Source: JBEKHI01 sp050012355 (GTDB lineage: Bacteria; Actinomycetota; Actinomycetes; Streptosporangiales; Streptosporangiaceae). From it: a stretch of 22,563 nt of DNA. Both the position numbers and the translations under genes were made by a program. Shown piece by piece: positions 7,088 through 14,890 of the stretch (its first letter is position 1; the number at the start of each line of letters is the position of its first letter). Below the pieces are notes generated by a model that was not told the origin of the DNA, searched no databases, and worked only from the letters and a program-made list of their open reading frames with translations. The stretch spans positions 1-22,563 of the forward strand of contig JBEKHI010000094.1 in the NCBI GenBank assembly GCA_050012355.1, read 5' to 3'.

Positions 7088-8731
7088 GTGAGCAGCGCAG
7101 TGTCGTTCGCGTTCATGGTGATCGGGCTGCTGGCCCTGGCGGTCGCGTTCACCACGCTGTGGCGGCGGACCGCGTCGCGCGCCCCCGAGGCCGTCAGTAA
7201 CCAGGAAACTGAGGCCACCAGCCGCGCGCGGCTCGAGGCCGAGGCTGCTCAGATCGAGGCCGAGACCGCGCAGCGCCGGGCACGGCTGGAGAAGGAAGCC
7301 GAGCAGATCATCTCCCGCGCGAAGACAGAAGCCGCGGGGGTCCTCGAGCGGGCTAGCCAAGAGGCCGCGCAGGGGCGCCGCGAGGTCGAGGATGAGTTCC
7401 GGGCCGTCAAGGACGAGGTGAAGGAACTCCGCAGCGACCTGGAGCGCCGCGAGGTCCGCATCGGCGAGCGCGAACAGCGGCTGGACGCGGAACTGCGTCG
7501 GCAGGAGGACCGGTCCGCGACCCTGGAGCGCCAGCAGAAAGACCTTGAACGGCAGCGCGCCGAACTCGCCGAGGCAACCGCCAGCACCACGCAGGAGCTT
7601 GAGCGCGTCGCTGGCCTCTCCGCCAAGCAGGCAAAGACGGAGCTGATCGATTCCCTGGAGAACCAGGCCAAGCGCGAAGCCGCCCTCACCATCAGGACCC
7701 TGGAGAACGAGGCTCGGACCGAGGCGGATCGTCGCGCCAGGGAGATCGTCAGTACCGCGATCCAGCGAGTGGCGGTCGAGCAGACCAGCGAGTCCGTCGT
7801 GTCCGTGATGCACCTGCCCGCCGAGGAGATGAAGGGCCGCATCATCGGCCGTGAGGGACGCAACATCCGTGCTTTTGAATCGGTGACCGGCGTCAACCTG
7901 ATAATCGACGACACGCCAGAAGCGGTGCTGCTGTCCTGCTTCGACCCGGTGCGCAGGGAGGTCGCCCGGCTGACGTTGGAACGACTCATCGCGGACGGCC
8001 GGATCCACCCGCAGCGGATCGAGGACGCCTACGAGGCGGGCCGCGTCGAGATCGAGCAGCTGTGCCGCAAGTCCGGCGAGGACGCGGTTACGGAGCTCGG
8101 CATCACCGACATGCACCCCGAGCTGATCGAGTTGCTCGGCCGGCTGCGTTACCGCACCTCCTACGGCCAGAACGTGCTCAGGCATCTCCTCGAGGCCGCG
8201 CACATCGCCGGCATGATGGCCAGCGAACTCCGGATGGACCCCGTGCTGCTCAAGCGGTGCACGGTGCTGCATGACATCGGCAAGGCGCTCACCCACGAGG
8301 TCGAGGGCAGTCACGCGCTGATCGGCGCCGACCTGGCCCGCAAGTACGGCGAGCCGGAGGACGTGGTGCACGCGATCGAAGCGCACCACAACGAGGTCGA
8401 GATGCGAACCGTGGAAGCGGTGCTCACCCAGGCGGCGGACGCGATCAGCGGCGGCCGTCCTGGTGCCCGCCGCGAGTCGCTGGAGATGTACGTCAAGCGG
8501 CTAGAGCGGCTGGAGCAGATCGCTACCAACCACGAGGGTGTCGAGAAGGTCTTCGCGATGCAGGCCGGCCGGGAGATCAGGGTCATGGTCAAGCCGGACA
8601 GCATCGACGACATCCAGGCGCAGGTCGTCGCGCGGGACATCGCCAAGCAGGTCGAGGAGGAACTCACCTACCCCGGCCAGATCCGCGTCACGGTGGTCCG
8701 CGAATCCCGCGCCACCGAGTTCGCCAGGTAA
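7088..8731 (+). CDS. rny: Ribonuclease Y
   Basis: RNase Y, a membrane-anchored endoribonuclease that starts mRNA decay. The 547 residues show an N-terminal membrane segment (about 5-25), a long charged coiled coil rich in Glu/Arg/Ala (about 40-220), a KH RNA-binding domain with GRIIGREGRNIRAFE (250-264), and an HD domain with HDIGKA (HD pair at 395-396). The C-terminus, with QVVARDIAKQVEEELTYPGQIRVTVVRE, is typical of the family. GTG 7088 is used because GGAAAGG ends 7 nt upstream; the in-frame GTG at 7082 is too close to that site. The gene is convergent with the next one, with only 2 bp between stop codons, so there is no room for a separate terminator. Confidence 0.96.
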   Translation: MSSAVSFAFMVIGLLALAVAFTTLWRRTASRAPEAVSNQETEATSRARLEAEAAQIEAETAQRRARLEKEAEQIISRAKTEAAGVLERASQEAAQGRREVEDEFRAVKDEVKELRSDLERREVRIGEREQRLDAELRRQEDRSATLERQQKDLERQRAELAEATASTTQELERVAGLSAKQAKTELIDSLENQAKREAALTIRTLENEARTEADRRAREIVSTAIQRVAVEQTSESVVSVMHLPAEEMKGRIIGREGRNIRAFESVTGVNLIIDDTPEAVLLSCFDPVRREVARLTLERLIADGRIHPQRIEDAYEAGRVEIEQLCRKSGEDAVTELGITDMHPELIELLGRLRYRTSYGQNVLRHLLEAAHIAGMMASELRMDPVLLKRCTVLHDIGKALTHEVEGSHALIGADLARKYGEPEDVVHAIEAHHNEVEMRTVEAVLTQAADAISGGRPGARRESLEMYVKRLERLEQIATNHEGVEKVFAMQAGREIRVMVKPDSIDDIQAQVVARDIAKQVEEELTYPGQIRVTVVRESRATEFAR

Positions 8732-8733
8732 AC

Positions 8734-10338
8734 CTAGCTGATCCGGGTGAGCAGGTTCTCCTTCCAGGTCAGGATCGTGTAATCCTGGAAGTGGTAGACG
8801 CGAGCGGGATGGCCGAAACGGTCTTCCAGCCAGGCCAGCGGGACGGAGTAACCGGTCCTGTCGCTGGAGTCCTCGACCACGAAGTTCGCGTTGGTTACGG
8901 CCGCGTTGAACCACTGCTCCTTGGTTTCCCACCGGTAGGGCGAGATGCCACGGGCGCTGACCACCGCCGGGAAGATGAGTACCCGCTCGTGGGAGTCAAG
9001 CGTTACGGAGTCGGCCTGCCAGTAGCCGGACATCCCGGCCCGCAGGTTGTGCGCCTGGAGCCAGTTCGCTAGGGCCAGGTTGCTGGGGCGGGCGGGCGGC
9101 GCCGTGGCCGCTATCGCCAGCGCGGCCAGAAAGCAGCCGAGGACCGCGCCGAGTACCGGTCCGGAGGCGAGCAGCCGGCGTCCGCGCAGCACGCGATCCG
9201 GGAACAGCCTGCCGGCGAGCGCCGCGCCCATCGGAAACACGACGGCGATCTCATGAGCGTCGGAGAGCTGCGTCACGTGCGTTCCGAACACGCCTGCCGC
9301 CAGCGTGCCCAGTATCCCTAGCACCAGTACCTGTGCCGTCCGGCCGATCCGCCGGAAGAAGGCGATGCCGCCAAGCAGCGCGAGTCCCGCGAAGATCATG
9401 CAGGCAACGCGGAGCCACGCCACGAAGCCCAGGAAACCTGCCGTGCCACCCGGCAGAGCGCCGAACAGGATACGCAGGCAGGCGAAGACCGTCCGCGCGT
9501 GGGAGACCCACTGGGACGGCGACGCGAGCAGGCCCTGTAGCGGAGCTTGGTAGTACCCGCCCAACGCGTGAATCAGCTGCGGTATCGCTAGCGCCAGCAC
9601 TATGGAGACCGCGCCCGCGAGTGTGAGCCAGGCGTCATAGGACGTGCGCCCCTGACCCTCCTGTTTGCCCTCTCGCCGGGACCACACGGCCCGGAGCAGG
9701 CAGATCAGCGTCAATGGCAGCGCCGCTGAGTAGATGACCAGCTGATCGCCCACCTGGCCCCAGATCAGCAGTATCCCGATCAGGGCAGCGGCCCAGCGGC
9801 GGGCTGGCAGCTTGTCCAGAGCGAGCAGCGTTACCAGGATGGGGACGGAAGTGCCGGTGTGGTTCGGCGACAGCATGAGCACCCGGGTACCGGGCACAAT
9901 CGACGGCGCCACCAGGATCGTCGCCGCGATCACCGCTCGTAGCAGGCCCTCGCGTCCGCGAGCGTCGCCGCGGGCCACCAGAGCTCCCAGCAGCACGATC
10001 AGCGTCCAGGTCAGCGCGGCCGAAATATGAATCACCTGGGGGGTCAGGCCGCGCACGAGTTCCACGAGTGCGTACTCGGGCAACTCGGTGGTGTAAAAGG
10101 ACACGTCCGACATCGACCAGCCATGCAGCAGCAAGTTGCCGTGCAGCATGTCCCAGGCCTGCAGCGCCTGCGCCGCGCCGTCCGAGTTCTCCGGAGCGAT
10201 GCTGGCCTGGTGCAGGTAACCGACGAACAGCCCGACGCCGATGGCGATCAGCCCGACGGCCCAGAACAGCAGCGGTGAGCGTAGCCGCCAGGAGCGCGGA
10301 CGGCTAGAAGTGATCGCTTGCCGCGTTATGGCTGCCAC
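8734..10338 (-). CDS. Polytopic membrane protein, possibly GT-C-type glycosyltransferase-like
   Basis: A 534-residue protein with about ten hydrophobic segments. The first is LLFWAVGLIAIGVGLFVGYL. It is followed by a large polar, probably external loop with APENSDGAAQALQAWDML and a Tyr/Thr/Glu-rich stretch. The remaining helices fill the middle, and a soluble C-terminal region of about 110 residues begins after PPARPSNLALANWLQ. An acidic first external loop, many helices and a C-terminal external domain is the architecture of GT-C glycosyltransferases and related PMT/DUF2079-like proteins, but no diagnostic motif was recognised, so the function stays open. The start is GTG 10338, without a clear Shine-Dalgarno site. 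Three spaced heptamers and a possible -10 box lie 60-110 bp upstream. Confidence 0.75.
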   Translation of the reverse strand: MAAITRQAITSSRPRSWRLRSPLLFWAVGLIAIGVGLFVGYLHQASIAPENSDGAAQALQAWDMLHGNLLLHGWSMSDVSFYTTELPEYALVELVRGLTPQVIHISAALTWTLIVLLGALVARGDARGREGLLRAVIAATILVAPSIVPGTRVLMLSPNHTGTSVPILVTLLALDKLPARRWAAALIGILLIWGQVGDQLVIYSAALPLTLICLLRAVWSRREGKQEGQGRTSYDAWLTLAGAVSIVLALAIPQLIHALGGYYQAPLQGLLASPSQWVSHARTVFACLRILFGALPGGTAGFLGFVAWLRVACMIFAGLALLGGIAFFRRIGRTAQVLVLGILGTLAAGVFGTHVTQLSDAHEIAVVFPMGAALAGRLFPDRVLRGRRLLASGPVLGAVLGCFLAALAIAATAPPARPSNLALANWLQAHNLRAGMSGYWQADSVTLDSHERVLIFPAVVSARGISPYRWETKEQWFNAAVTNANFVVEDSSDRTGYSVPLAWLEDRFGHPARVYHFQDYTILTWKENLLTRIS

Positions 10339-10401
10339 GAGCCAGGAGCTTACCGGGCAAAATTCTCCCCGCTGGCACCAACTCAGGAGAGCGTCAGAGA
10401 C

Positions 10402-10447
10402 AACATAGCAGCAGTGCCGTGCTACAACCGTGCTACGTCGGTGCTAC
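10402..10447 (-). promoter_or_regulatory. Three 11-bp-spaced heptamer repeats (SARP-style operator) with a candidate -10 box
   Basis: On the plus strand GTGCTAC occurs at 10419-10425, 10430-10436 and 10441-10447, with 4-base spacers aacc and gtcg. On the minus strand the repeats read GTAGCAC. Eleven to twelve bases beyond them, toward the membrane protein gene, lies TATGTT (complement of 10402-10407), a possible -10 box; an overlapping weaker hexamer, TGCTAT, lies 8 bases away. Heptamers at 11-bp period close to a -10 box are the layout used by SARP regulators. The leader would be about 55-60 nt to GTG 10338. Confidence 0.5.
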
Positions 10448-10571
10448 GGCAGTCGGCAATGGTGGACGCATGCACCGCCGATTTTTCCGGACCATGATTA
10501 TCGAGCTTCCCGCGGGATCCGCCGCCAGCGCGGCGAGGGAATGCGTTCGTGGTGTATCGATACCTCGGCTA

Positions 10572-12485
10572 TCAGTCCAACGGCAACGCGCGGACATCCG
10601 CCGCGTCGAAGCCCATGACGGACGCGTAGAAGGACAGTTCCGCCTCTAGCGCCGCGACGACGGTCTCCGCCCGCCGGAAACCATGCGACTCGCCGGGGAA
10701 CGCCACGTACGCGTGCGGCACCCCCGCGGCGGCGAGTTCACGCGCGAGCGACTCCGATTGCGCGGGCGGCACCACTGGGTCCTCGAGCCCCTGCAGCAGC
10801 AGCACCGGGCAGGTCTCCGGTGACACGTGCCCAAGCGGCGACCGCTCAAGGTAGACAGCCAAGGTGGCTGGCAGCGGCCCGATCAGGCCATCCAGGTACC
10901 GGGACTCGAAATCATGCGTGTCGGTCGCGAGCGCCCGCAGATCCGACACCCCGTACAGCGACACCGCGGCCGCGAACCGAACGCCGTTGGAGAACTGGAG
11001 CCCGGTCGTCACCGCCGCCAGCACCGTCCAGCCGCCCGCCGACCCGCCGCGGATGGCGAGCCGTTTGCCGTCCGCCTGGCCCGAGTCCACCAGAGCAGTG
11101 GCGATGGCGTAGGCGTCGGCGACGTCCGTCACGCCCCATTGCCCGCGTAGCCGGTTGCGGTAGGCCCGGCCATAGCCCGCCGAGCCGCTGTAGTTGAGCT
11201 CGACGACGCCGATCCCGCGCGAGGTGAAGTAGGCCTTCGACAGATCGAGCACCGGCGGGGAGTAGGACGTCGGCCCGCCGTGGACCCGCACCACGAACGG
11301 TGGCACCTCGCCCTCTGGCGCCCGCGCCCGCGGTGAGGTGGGCGGGTAAACCAAGGCGTGTACCGCACCGCCGTTTTGGTCAATCGATAGCGATACCGGG
11401 TCGGGCAGCCACGTTGCGTCCACTACCGGTGGTGATGCGGCGCGTAGTACGCGCGATGTGCCGTCGGTGATGTCGACGGTGAGCACCGACCAAGGGTCGG
11501 CGGGACCGCCCGCGACCGACGCGACGTTCTCCCCGGAAGCCGACAAAGCGGATGCATAGCTGCGATACGGCAGGTCTAGGTCGGTCAGCTCGCCGGTAGC
11601 CGGGTCGAGGATCGCGAGCCGCTCCTCGCCGCGCCCGTGCAGCACCGCCAGCCGCCCGTCATCCAGCACCGCGTAAGGGGTCCCGCCGAGCTGCCACAGC
11701 GGCCCGGCGAATTCCTCGTTACGCGAACACAGCGGGCGCGGAGCCGTCCGGCCCGCCGGGTCCAGCAGGTACAGGTTCCACCATCCGGATATATCCGAAA
11801 TGCCGTACAGGTGGTCATTGTCCCGCCAGGCGGGCGCGAGCGCCGCTTCCTCCGGCCCGCCGAGCAAGGCGGCCACGTCGGACGCGCGTACCGGCGCGGC
11901 GTCGAGCGATGCCACCCGGAGCGACGCGCCGTCCCACGGCATCCGCGGGTGGTCCCAATCGATCCACGCCACCCGGCGGCCATCCGGAGACGGGGTGGGG
12001 AACGCGAAGAAGTCGGCGCCGGTCACCAGCTCGCGGATCCCGCCGTCCAGCGACACCGCCACGATGGCCCGGGAGATGGCGCCGTCGCGATGCCGCTCAC
12101 GCACGCACCAGATGGCCCCGTCGGGCGCGAGCGTCAGGTCCGCGTAGCGATCCCGGTTCTCGGGGGTCAGTGCCACCGGGTCCGCCCCGGAACGCACCAG
12201 GTAGATGCGCTGGTCATTCAGGTTCGTGAAGAGGAAATCCGCGCCGTCCAGCGGCAGGTAAGACCGGCCGCCGTACTCGTGGACCCGGTTCCTGGCGTTC
12301 CACCCGGGGGGCAGCATGTCCTCGCCGTCACGGACGATCGTGGTCCGCCCGCCCTCGGCCGGCCGGCCCTCCTGCCACCAGACCGAGTCTCCGGTGACGA
12401 CCGCGAACGCCAGCGACACCCCTGCTCGCGCAACGTCTAGCGCTGAGATAGGTGATGTCCAAGTGCCGTAGGGTGCGGTTGTCAT
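10572..12485 (-). CDS. S9 family (prolyl-oligopeptidase/acylaminoacyl type) serine peptidase
   Basis: A 637-residue S9-family peptidase. The N-terminal half (to about residue 375) has repeated beta-propeller-like strands such as LTLAPDGAIWCV, PSPDGRRVAWIDWDHP and GWWNLYLLDP. The C-terminal alpha/beta-hydrolase domain starts at PPFVVRVHGGPT, then NYSGSAGYGRAYRNRLRGQWG, the nucleophile elbow RGGSAGGW (Ser482), Asp569 in LEDPVVP and His601 in GESHGF. The triad is complete. The protein has no signal peptide and is probably cytosolic, trimming short peptides. ATG 12485 (MTTAPYG) is used because it fits related N-termini; ATG 12497, four codons upstream, has GAGG 10 nt before it. The gene diverges from miaB across a very short gap. 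Confidence 0.92.
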   Translation of the reverse strand: MTTAPYGTWTSPISALDVARAGVSLAFAVVTGDSVWWQEGRPAEGGRTTIVRDGEDMLPPGWNARNRVHEYGGRSYLPLDGADFLFTNLNDQRIYLVRSGADPVALTPENRDRYADLTLAPDGAIWCVRERHRDGAISRAIVAVSLDGGIRELVTGADFFAFPTPSPDGRRVAWIDWDHPRMPWDGASLRVASLDAAPVRASDVAALLGGPEEAALAPAWRDNDHLYGISDISGWWNLYLLDPAGRTAPRPLCSRNEEFAGPLWQLGGTPYAVLDDGRLAVLHGRGEERLAILDPATGELTDLDLPYRSYASALSASGENVASVAGGPADPWSVLTVDITDGTSRVLRAASPPVVDATWLPDPVSLSIDQNGGAVHALVYPPTSPRARAPEGEVPPFVVRVHGGPTSYSPPVLDLSKAYFTSRGIGVVELNYSGSAGYGRAYRNRLRGQWGVTDVADAYAIATALVDSGQADGKRLAIRGGSAGGWTVLAAVTTGLQFSNGVRFAAAVSLYGVSDLRALATDTHDFESRYLDGLIGPLPATLAVYLERSPLGHVSPETCPVLLLQGLEDPVVPPAQSESLARELAAAGVPHAYVAFPGESHGFRRAETVVAALEAELSFYASVMGFDAADVRALPLD

Positions 12486-12512
12486 GTGCTTATCCATATC
12501 ACGAGAACCTCA

Positions 12513-12519
12513 TATCCTA
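12513..12519. promoter_or_regulatory. Overlapping divergent -10 boxes between the S9 peptidase gene and miaB
   Basis: On the plus strand TATCCT (12513-12518) lies 6 nt before the miaB GTG at 12525, fitting a leaderless transcript. On the minus strand the same bases read TAGGAT (12519-12514), another TANNNT box pointing toward the peptidase gene. The whole gap is only 39 bp, so both promoters must share or closely overlap this site. No clear -35 elements were recognised. Confidence 0.4.
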
Positions 12520-12524
12520 GAGGA

Positions 12525-13973
12525 GTGACCGAAGCCAGGACCTTTGAGATCCGCACCTACGGATGCCAGATGAACGCGCACGATTCCGAGCGCCTGGCTG
12601 GTCTGCTGGAGAACGCCGGCTACGTCCCAGCGCCGGACGGCGAGACCGCCGACGTGGTGGTCTTCAACACCTGCGCGGTCCGGGAGAACGCGGCTGACCG
12701 GCTCTACGGCAACCTTGGCCACCTCCTGCCGGTGAAAAATGCCCACGAGGGCATGCAGATCGCCGTTGGCGGCTGCCTGGCCCAGATGGAGCGGACCCGG
12801 ATCACGACGAGGGCCCCGTGGGTCGACGTGGTCTACGGCACGCACAACATGGCCTCCCTGCCGGAGCTGCTAGAGCGAGCCCGCGAGCGGAACAGCGCGC
12901 AGGCCGAGTTCGAGGAGACCCTCGAGACGTTCCCGAGCCTGTTGCCTGCCCGCCGCAAGTCGCCGTACTCCGCCTGGGTGGCGATCTCGGTCGGTTGCAA
13001 CAACACCTGCACGTTCTGCATTGTCCCGTCGCTGCGCGGCCGGGAAAAAGACCGCCGTCCGGGTGACATCCTCGACGAGATCCGGAGCCTCGTCGCCGAC
13101 GGCGTGCTCGAAGTCACCCTGCTGGGCCAGAACGTGAACTCCTACGGCGCCGAATTCGGTGATCGGGCCGCCTTCGGCAAGCTGCTGCGCGCCTGCGGCG
13201 ACATCGAGGGCCTGGAACGGGTCCGCTTCACCTCCCCTCATCCGAGGGACTTCACCGACGATGTGATCGAGGCCATGGCCGAGACGCCCAACGTCATGCC
13301 CAGCCTGCACATGCCCCTGCAGTCCGGCTCGGACTCCATCCTGCGCGCGATGCGCCGTGCCTACCGCCGGGACCGGTACCTGTCCATCCTGGGCAACGTC
13401 CGGGACGCAATCCCCGATGCCGCGATCACTACCGACATTATAGTCGGATTCCCCGGAGAAACAGAACAGGATTTCGAAGAGACCCTTGATGTCGTGCGCG
13501 TCGGCCGGTTCGCCGGAGCATTCACGTTCCGCTACTCGATCCGGCCTGGCACGCCAGCCGCTGAGATGGACGACCAGGTGCCCGCCGCGGTGGTGCAGCA
13601 GCGCTACGACCGGCTGGCCACGCTGGTGGAAGAGGTCGGATACGCGGAGAACCAGCGGCTTGACGGCTCGGTCGTCGAGGTCATGGTCGCCGAGGGAGAG
13701 GGCCGCAAGGACGCCGCGACCCACCGGATGTCTGGCCGCGCCCGGGACAACCGCCTCGTGCACTTCACCCCGTTCGACGCCGCGCCCCGCCCCGGCGACG
13801 TGGTCACGCTCCGCGTCACCGGCGCCAAGCCGCACTACCTGCTGTCGGACGTAGCGCCGCTCGCCGTCCGTCGCACCCGCGCCGCCGACCACTGGGCCGC
13901 CAACCAAGCACAAGAACTTCAGGTATCAGAACGCCGCGAGCCGGTCTCCCTGGGCATGCCCACCCTCCGATGA
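12525..13973 (+). CDS. miaB: tRNA-2-methylthio-N6-dimethylallyladenosine synthase
   Basis: MiaB, a radical-SAM methylthiotransferase that converts i6A37 to ms2i6A37 in tRNAs reading UNN codons. The 482 residues show the N-terminal methylthiotransferase domain with Cys14 (TYGCQMN), Cys50 (FNTCAVRENA) and Cys84 (VGGCLAQ), which hold one Fe-S cluster. The radical-SAM motif Cys158-X3-Cys162-X2-Cys165 lies in VGCNNTCTFCIVPSLRG. LGQNVNSYG, TSPHPRDF, HMPLQSGS, DIIVGFPGET and FTFRYSIRPGTPA follow, then a C-terminal TRAM domain. GTG 12525 is used: it gives the family N-terminus and follows a TANNNT box by 6 nt. AGAGG is present but only 1 nt from the GTG, so leaderless initiation is more likely. The stop overlaps the miaA start. 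Confidence 0.96.
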   Translation: MTEARTFEIRTYGCQMNAHDSERLAGLLENAGYVPAPDGETADVVVFNTCAVRENAADRLYGNLGHLLPVKNAHEGMQIAVGGCLAQMERTRITTRAPWVDVVYGTHNMASLPELLERARERNSAQAEFEETLETFPSLLPARRKSPYSAWVAISVGCNNTCTFCIVPSLRGREKDRRPGDILDEIRSLVADGVLEVTLLGQNVNSYGAEFGDRAAFGKLLRACGDIEGLERVRFTSPHPRDFTDDVIEAMAETPNVMPSLHMPLQSGSDSILRAMRRAYRRDRYLSILGNVRDAIPDAAITTDIIVGFPGETEQDFEETLDVVRVGRFAGAFTFRYSIRPGTPAAEMDDQVPAAVVQQRYDRLATLVEEVGYAENQRLDGSVVEVMVAEGEGRKDAATHRMSGRARDNRLVHFTPFDAAPRPGDVVTLRVTGAKPHYLLSDVAPLAVRRTRAADHWAANQAQELQVSERREPVSLGMPTLR

Positions 13974-14890
13974 TGCTCATCGCGGTCGTGGGGGCGACGG
14001 CGACCGGGAAGTCGTCGCTCGCCATCGAGCTGGCACGGGCGCTGGACGGCGAGGTGATCAACGCCGACTCGATGCAGCTCTATCGCGGTATGGACATCGG
14101 CACCGCGAAGGTCACCGTTGCCGAGCGTCACGGCATCCCCCATCATCTGCTGGACATCTGGGATGTCACCAAGACCGCCAGCGCCGCCGAGTACCAGGAG
14201 CTGGCCCGCGAGGTCATCGACGGCATCAACGACCGGGGGCGGCGGCCGATCCTGGTCGGCGGATCTGGACTGTATATCAGGGCCGCGCTGGACGACTTGA
14301 CGTTCCCGGGCACCGACCCCGAGGTCCGCGCCCGGCTTGAGGCGCAGCTGGCGGCCCACGGGTCAGAACCGCTGTATGAACGCCTCCGCGAGCAGGACCC
14401 GGAGGCGGCCGCGGCGATCCTTCCGTCGAACGGCCGGCGCATCGTGCGGGCTCTTGAGGTCATCGAGATCAGCGACCGCCCGTTCAGCGCGACGATGCCG
14501 GGGTACAGCGGCGGACGCCCCGCGATCCAGCTGGGTCTCACGCTGCCCAGGCCGGAGCTGGACCGGCGGATCGACGAGCGGGGCCGCCGGATGTGGGACG
14601 CGGGTTTCACCGGCGAGGTCGCGGAGCTGGAACTGCGCGGGCTGCGGGACGGGATGACCGCCAGCCGCGCACTGGGATACGCGCAGGTGCTGCGCTCCCT
14701 GGCGGGGGAGTGGACCGACGAATTCGCGCGGGAGGAGACGATCCGCGCCACTCGCCGTTTCGCCCGGCGTCAGGAGTCCTGGTTCCGCCGCGACCCGCGA
14801 GTGACCTGGATCGACGCCGCGGAACCAGGCCTGGCCGACCGGGCGCTCGACCTGATCAGGCAGGGCGCCGGGCGGTCGGCGCAAGCGTGA
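13970..14890 (+). CDS. miaA: tRNA dimethylallyltransferase
   Basis: MiaA transfers the dimethylallyl group to A37 of tRNA, the step before MiaB. The 306 residues have the P-loop GATATGKSS (8-16), DSMQLYRGMDIGTAK, HHLLDI, the LVGGSGLYI box, LPSNGRRIVRALEV, and the C-terminal RALGYAQVLRSL and RRFARRQESWFRRDPRVTWID. The ATG overlaps the miaB stop as ATGA, so translation is probably coupled; a second ATG at 13973 would remove one residue. In many actinomycetes dapF and hflX follow miaA. Here a convergent regulator gene follows instead, and its coding end overlaps the last 35 nt of miaA. Confidence 0.96.
   Translation: MMLIAVVGATATGKSSLAIELARALDGEVINADSMQLYRGMDIGTAKVTVAERHGIPHHLLDIWDVTKTASAAEYQELAREVIDGINDRGRRPILVGGSGLYIRAALDDLTFPGTDPEVRARLEAQLAAHGSEPLYERLREQDPEAAAAILPSNGRRIVRALEVIEISDRPFSATMPGYSGGRPAIQLGLTLPRPELDRRIDERGRRMWDAGFTGEVAELELRGLRDGMTASRALGYAQVLRSLAGEWTDEFAREETIRATRRFARRQESWFRRDPRVTWIDAAEPGLADRALDLIRQGAGRSAQA

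Noticed and set aside
7046..8389. Long open frame antisense to rny (447 codons)
   Set aside because: A mirror of high-GC codon use. It has no domain, no ribosome site, and lies fully within the clear RNase Y gene.
10419..10649. Small plus-strand frame beginning in the heptamer repeats
   Set aside because: It overlaps the 3' end of the peptidase gene in antisense, has no ribosome site and shows no recognisable domain.
12870..13913. Long open frame antisense to miaB (347 codons)
   Set aside because: A shadow of GC-rich third positions in miaB. Composition is unlike a folded protein.
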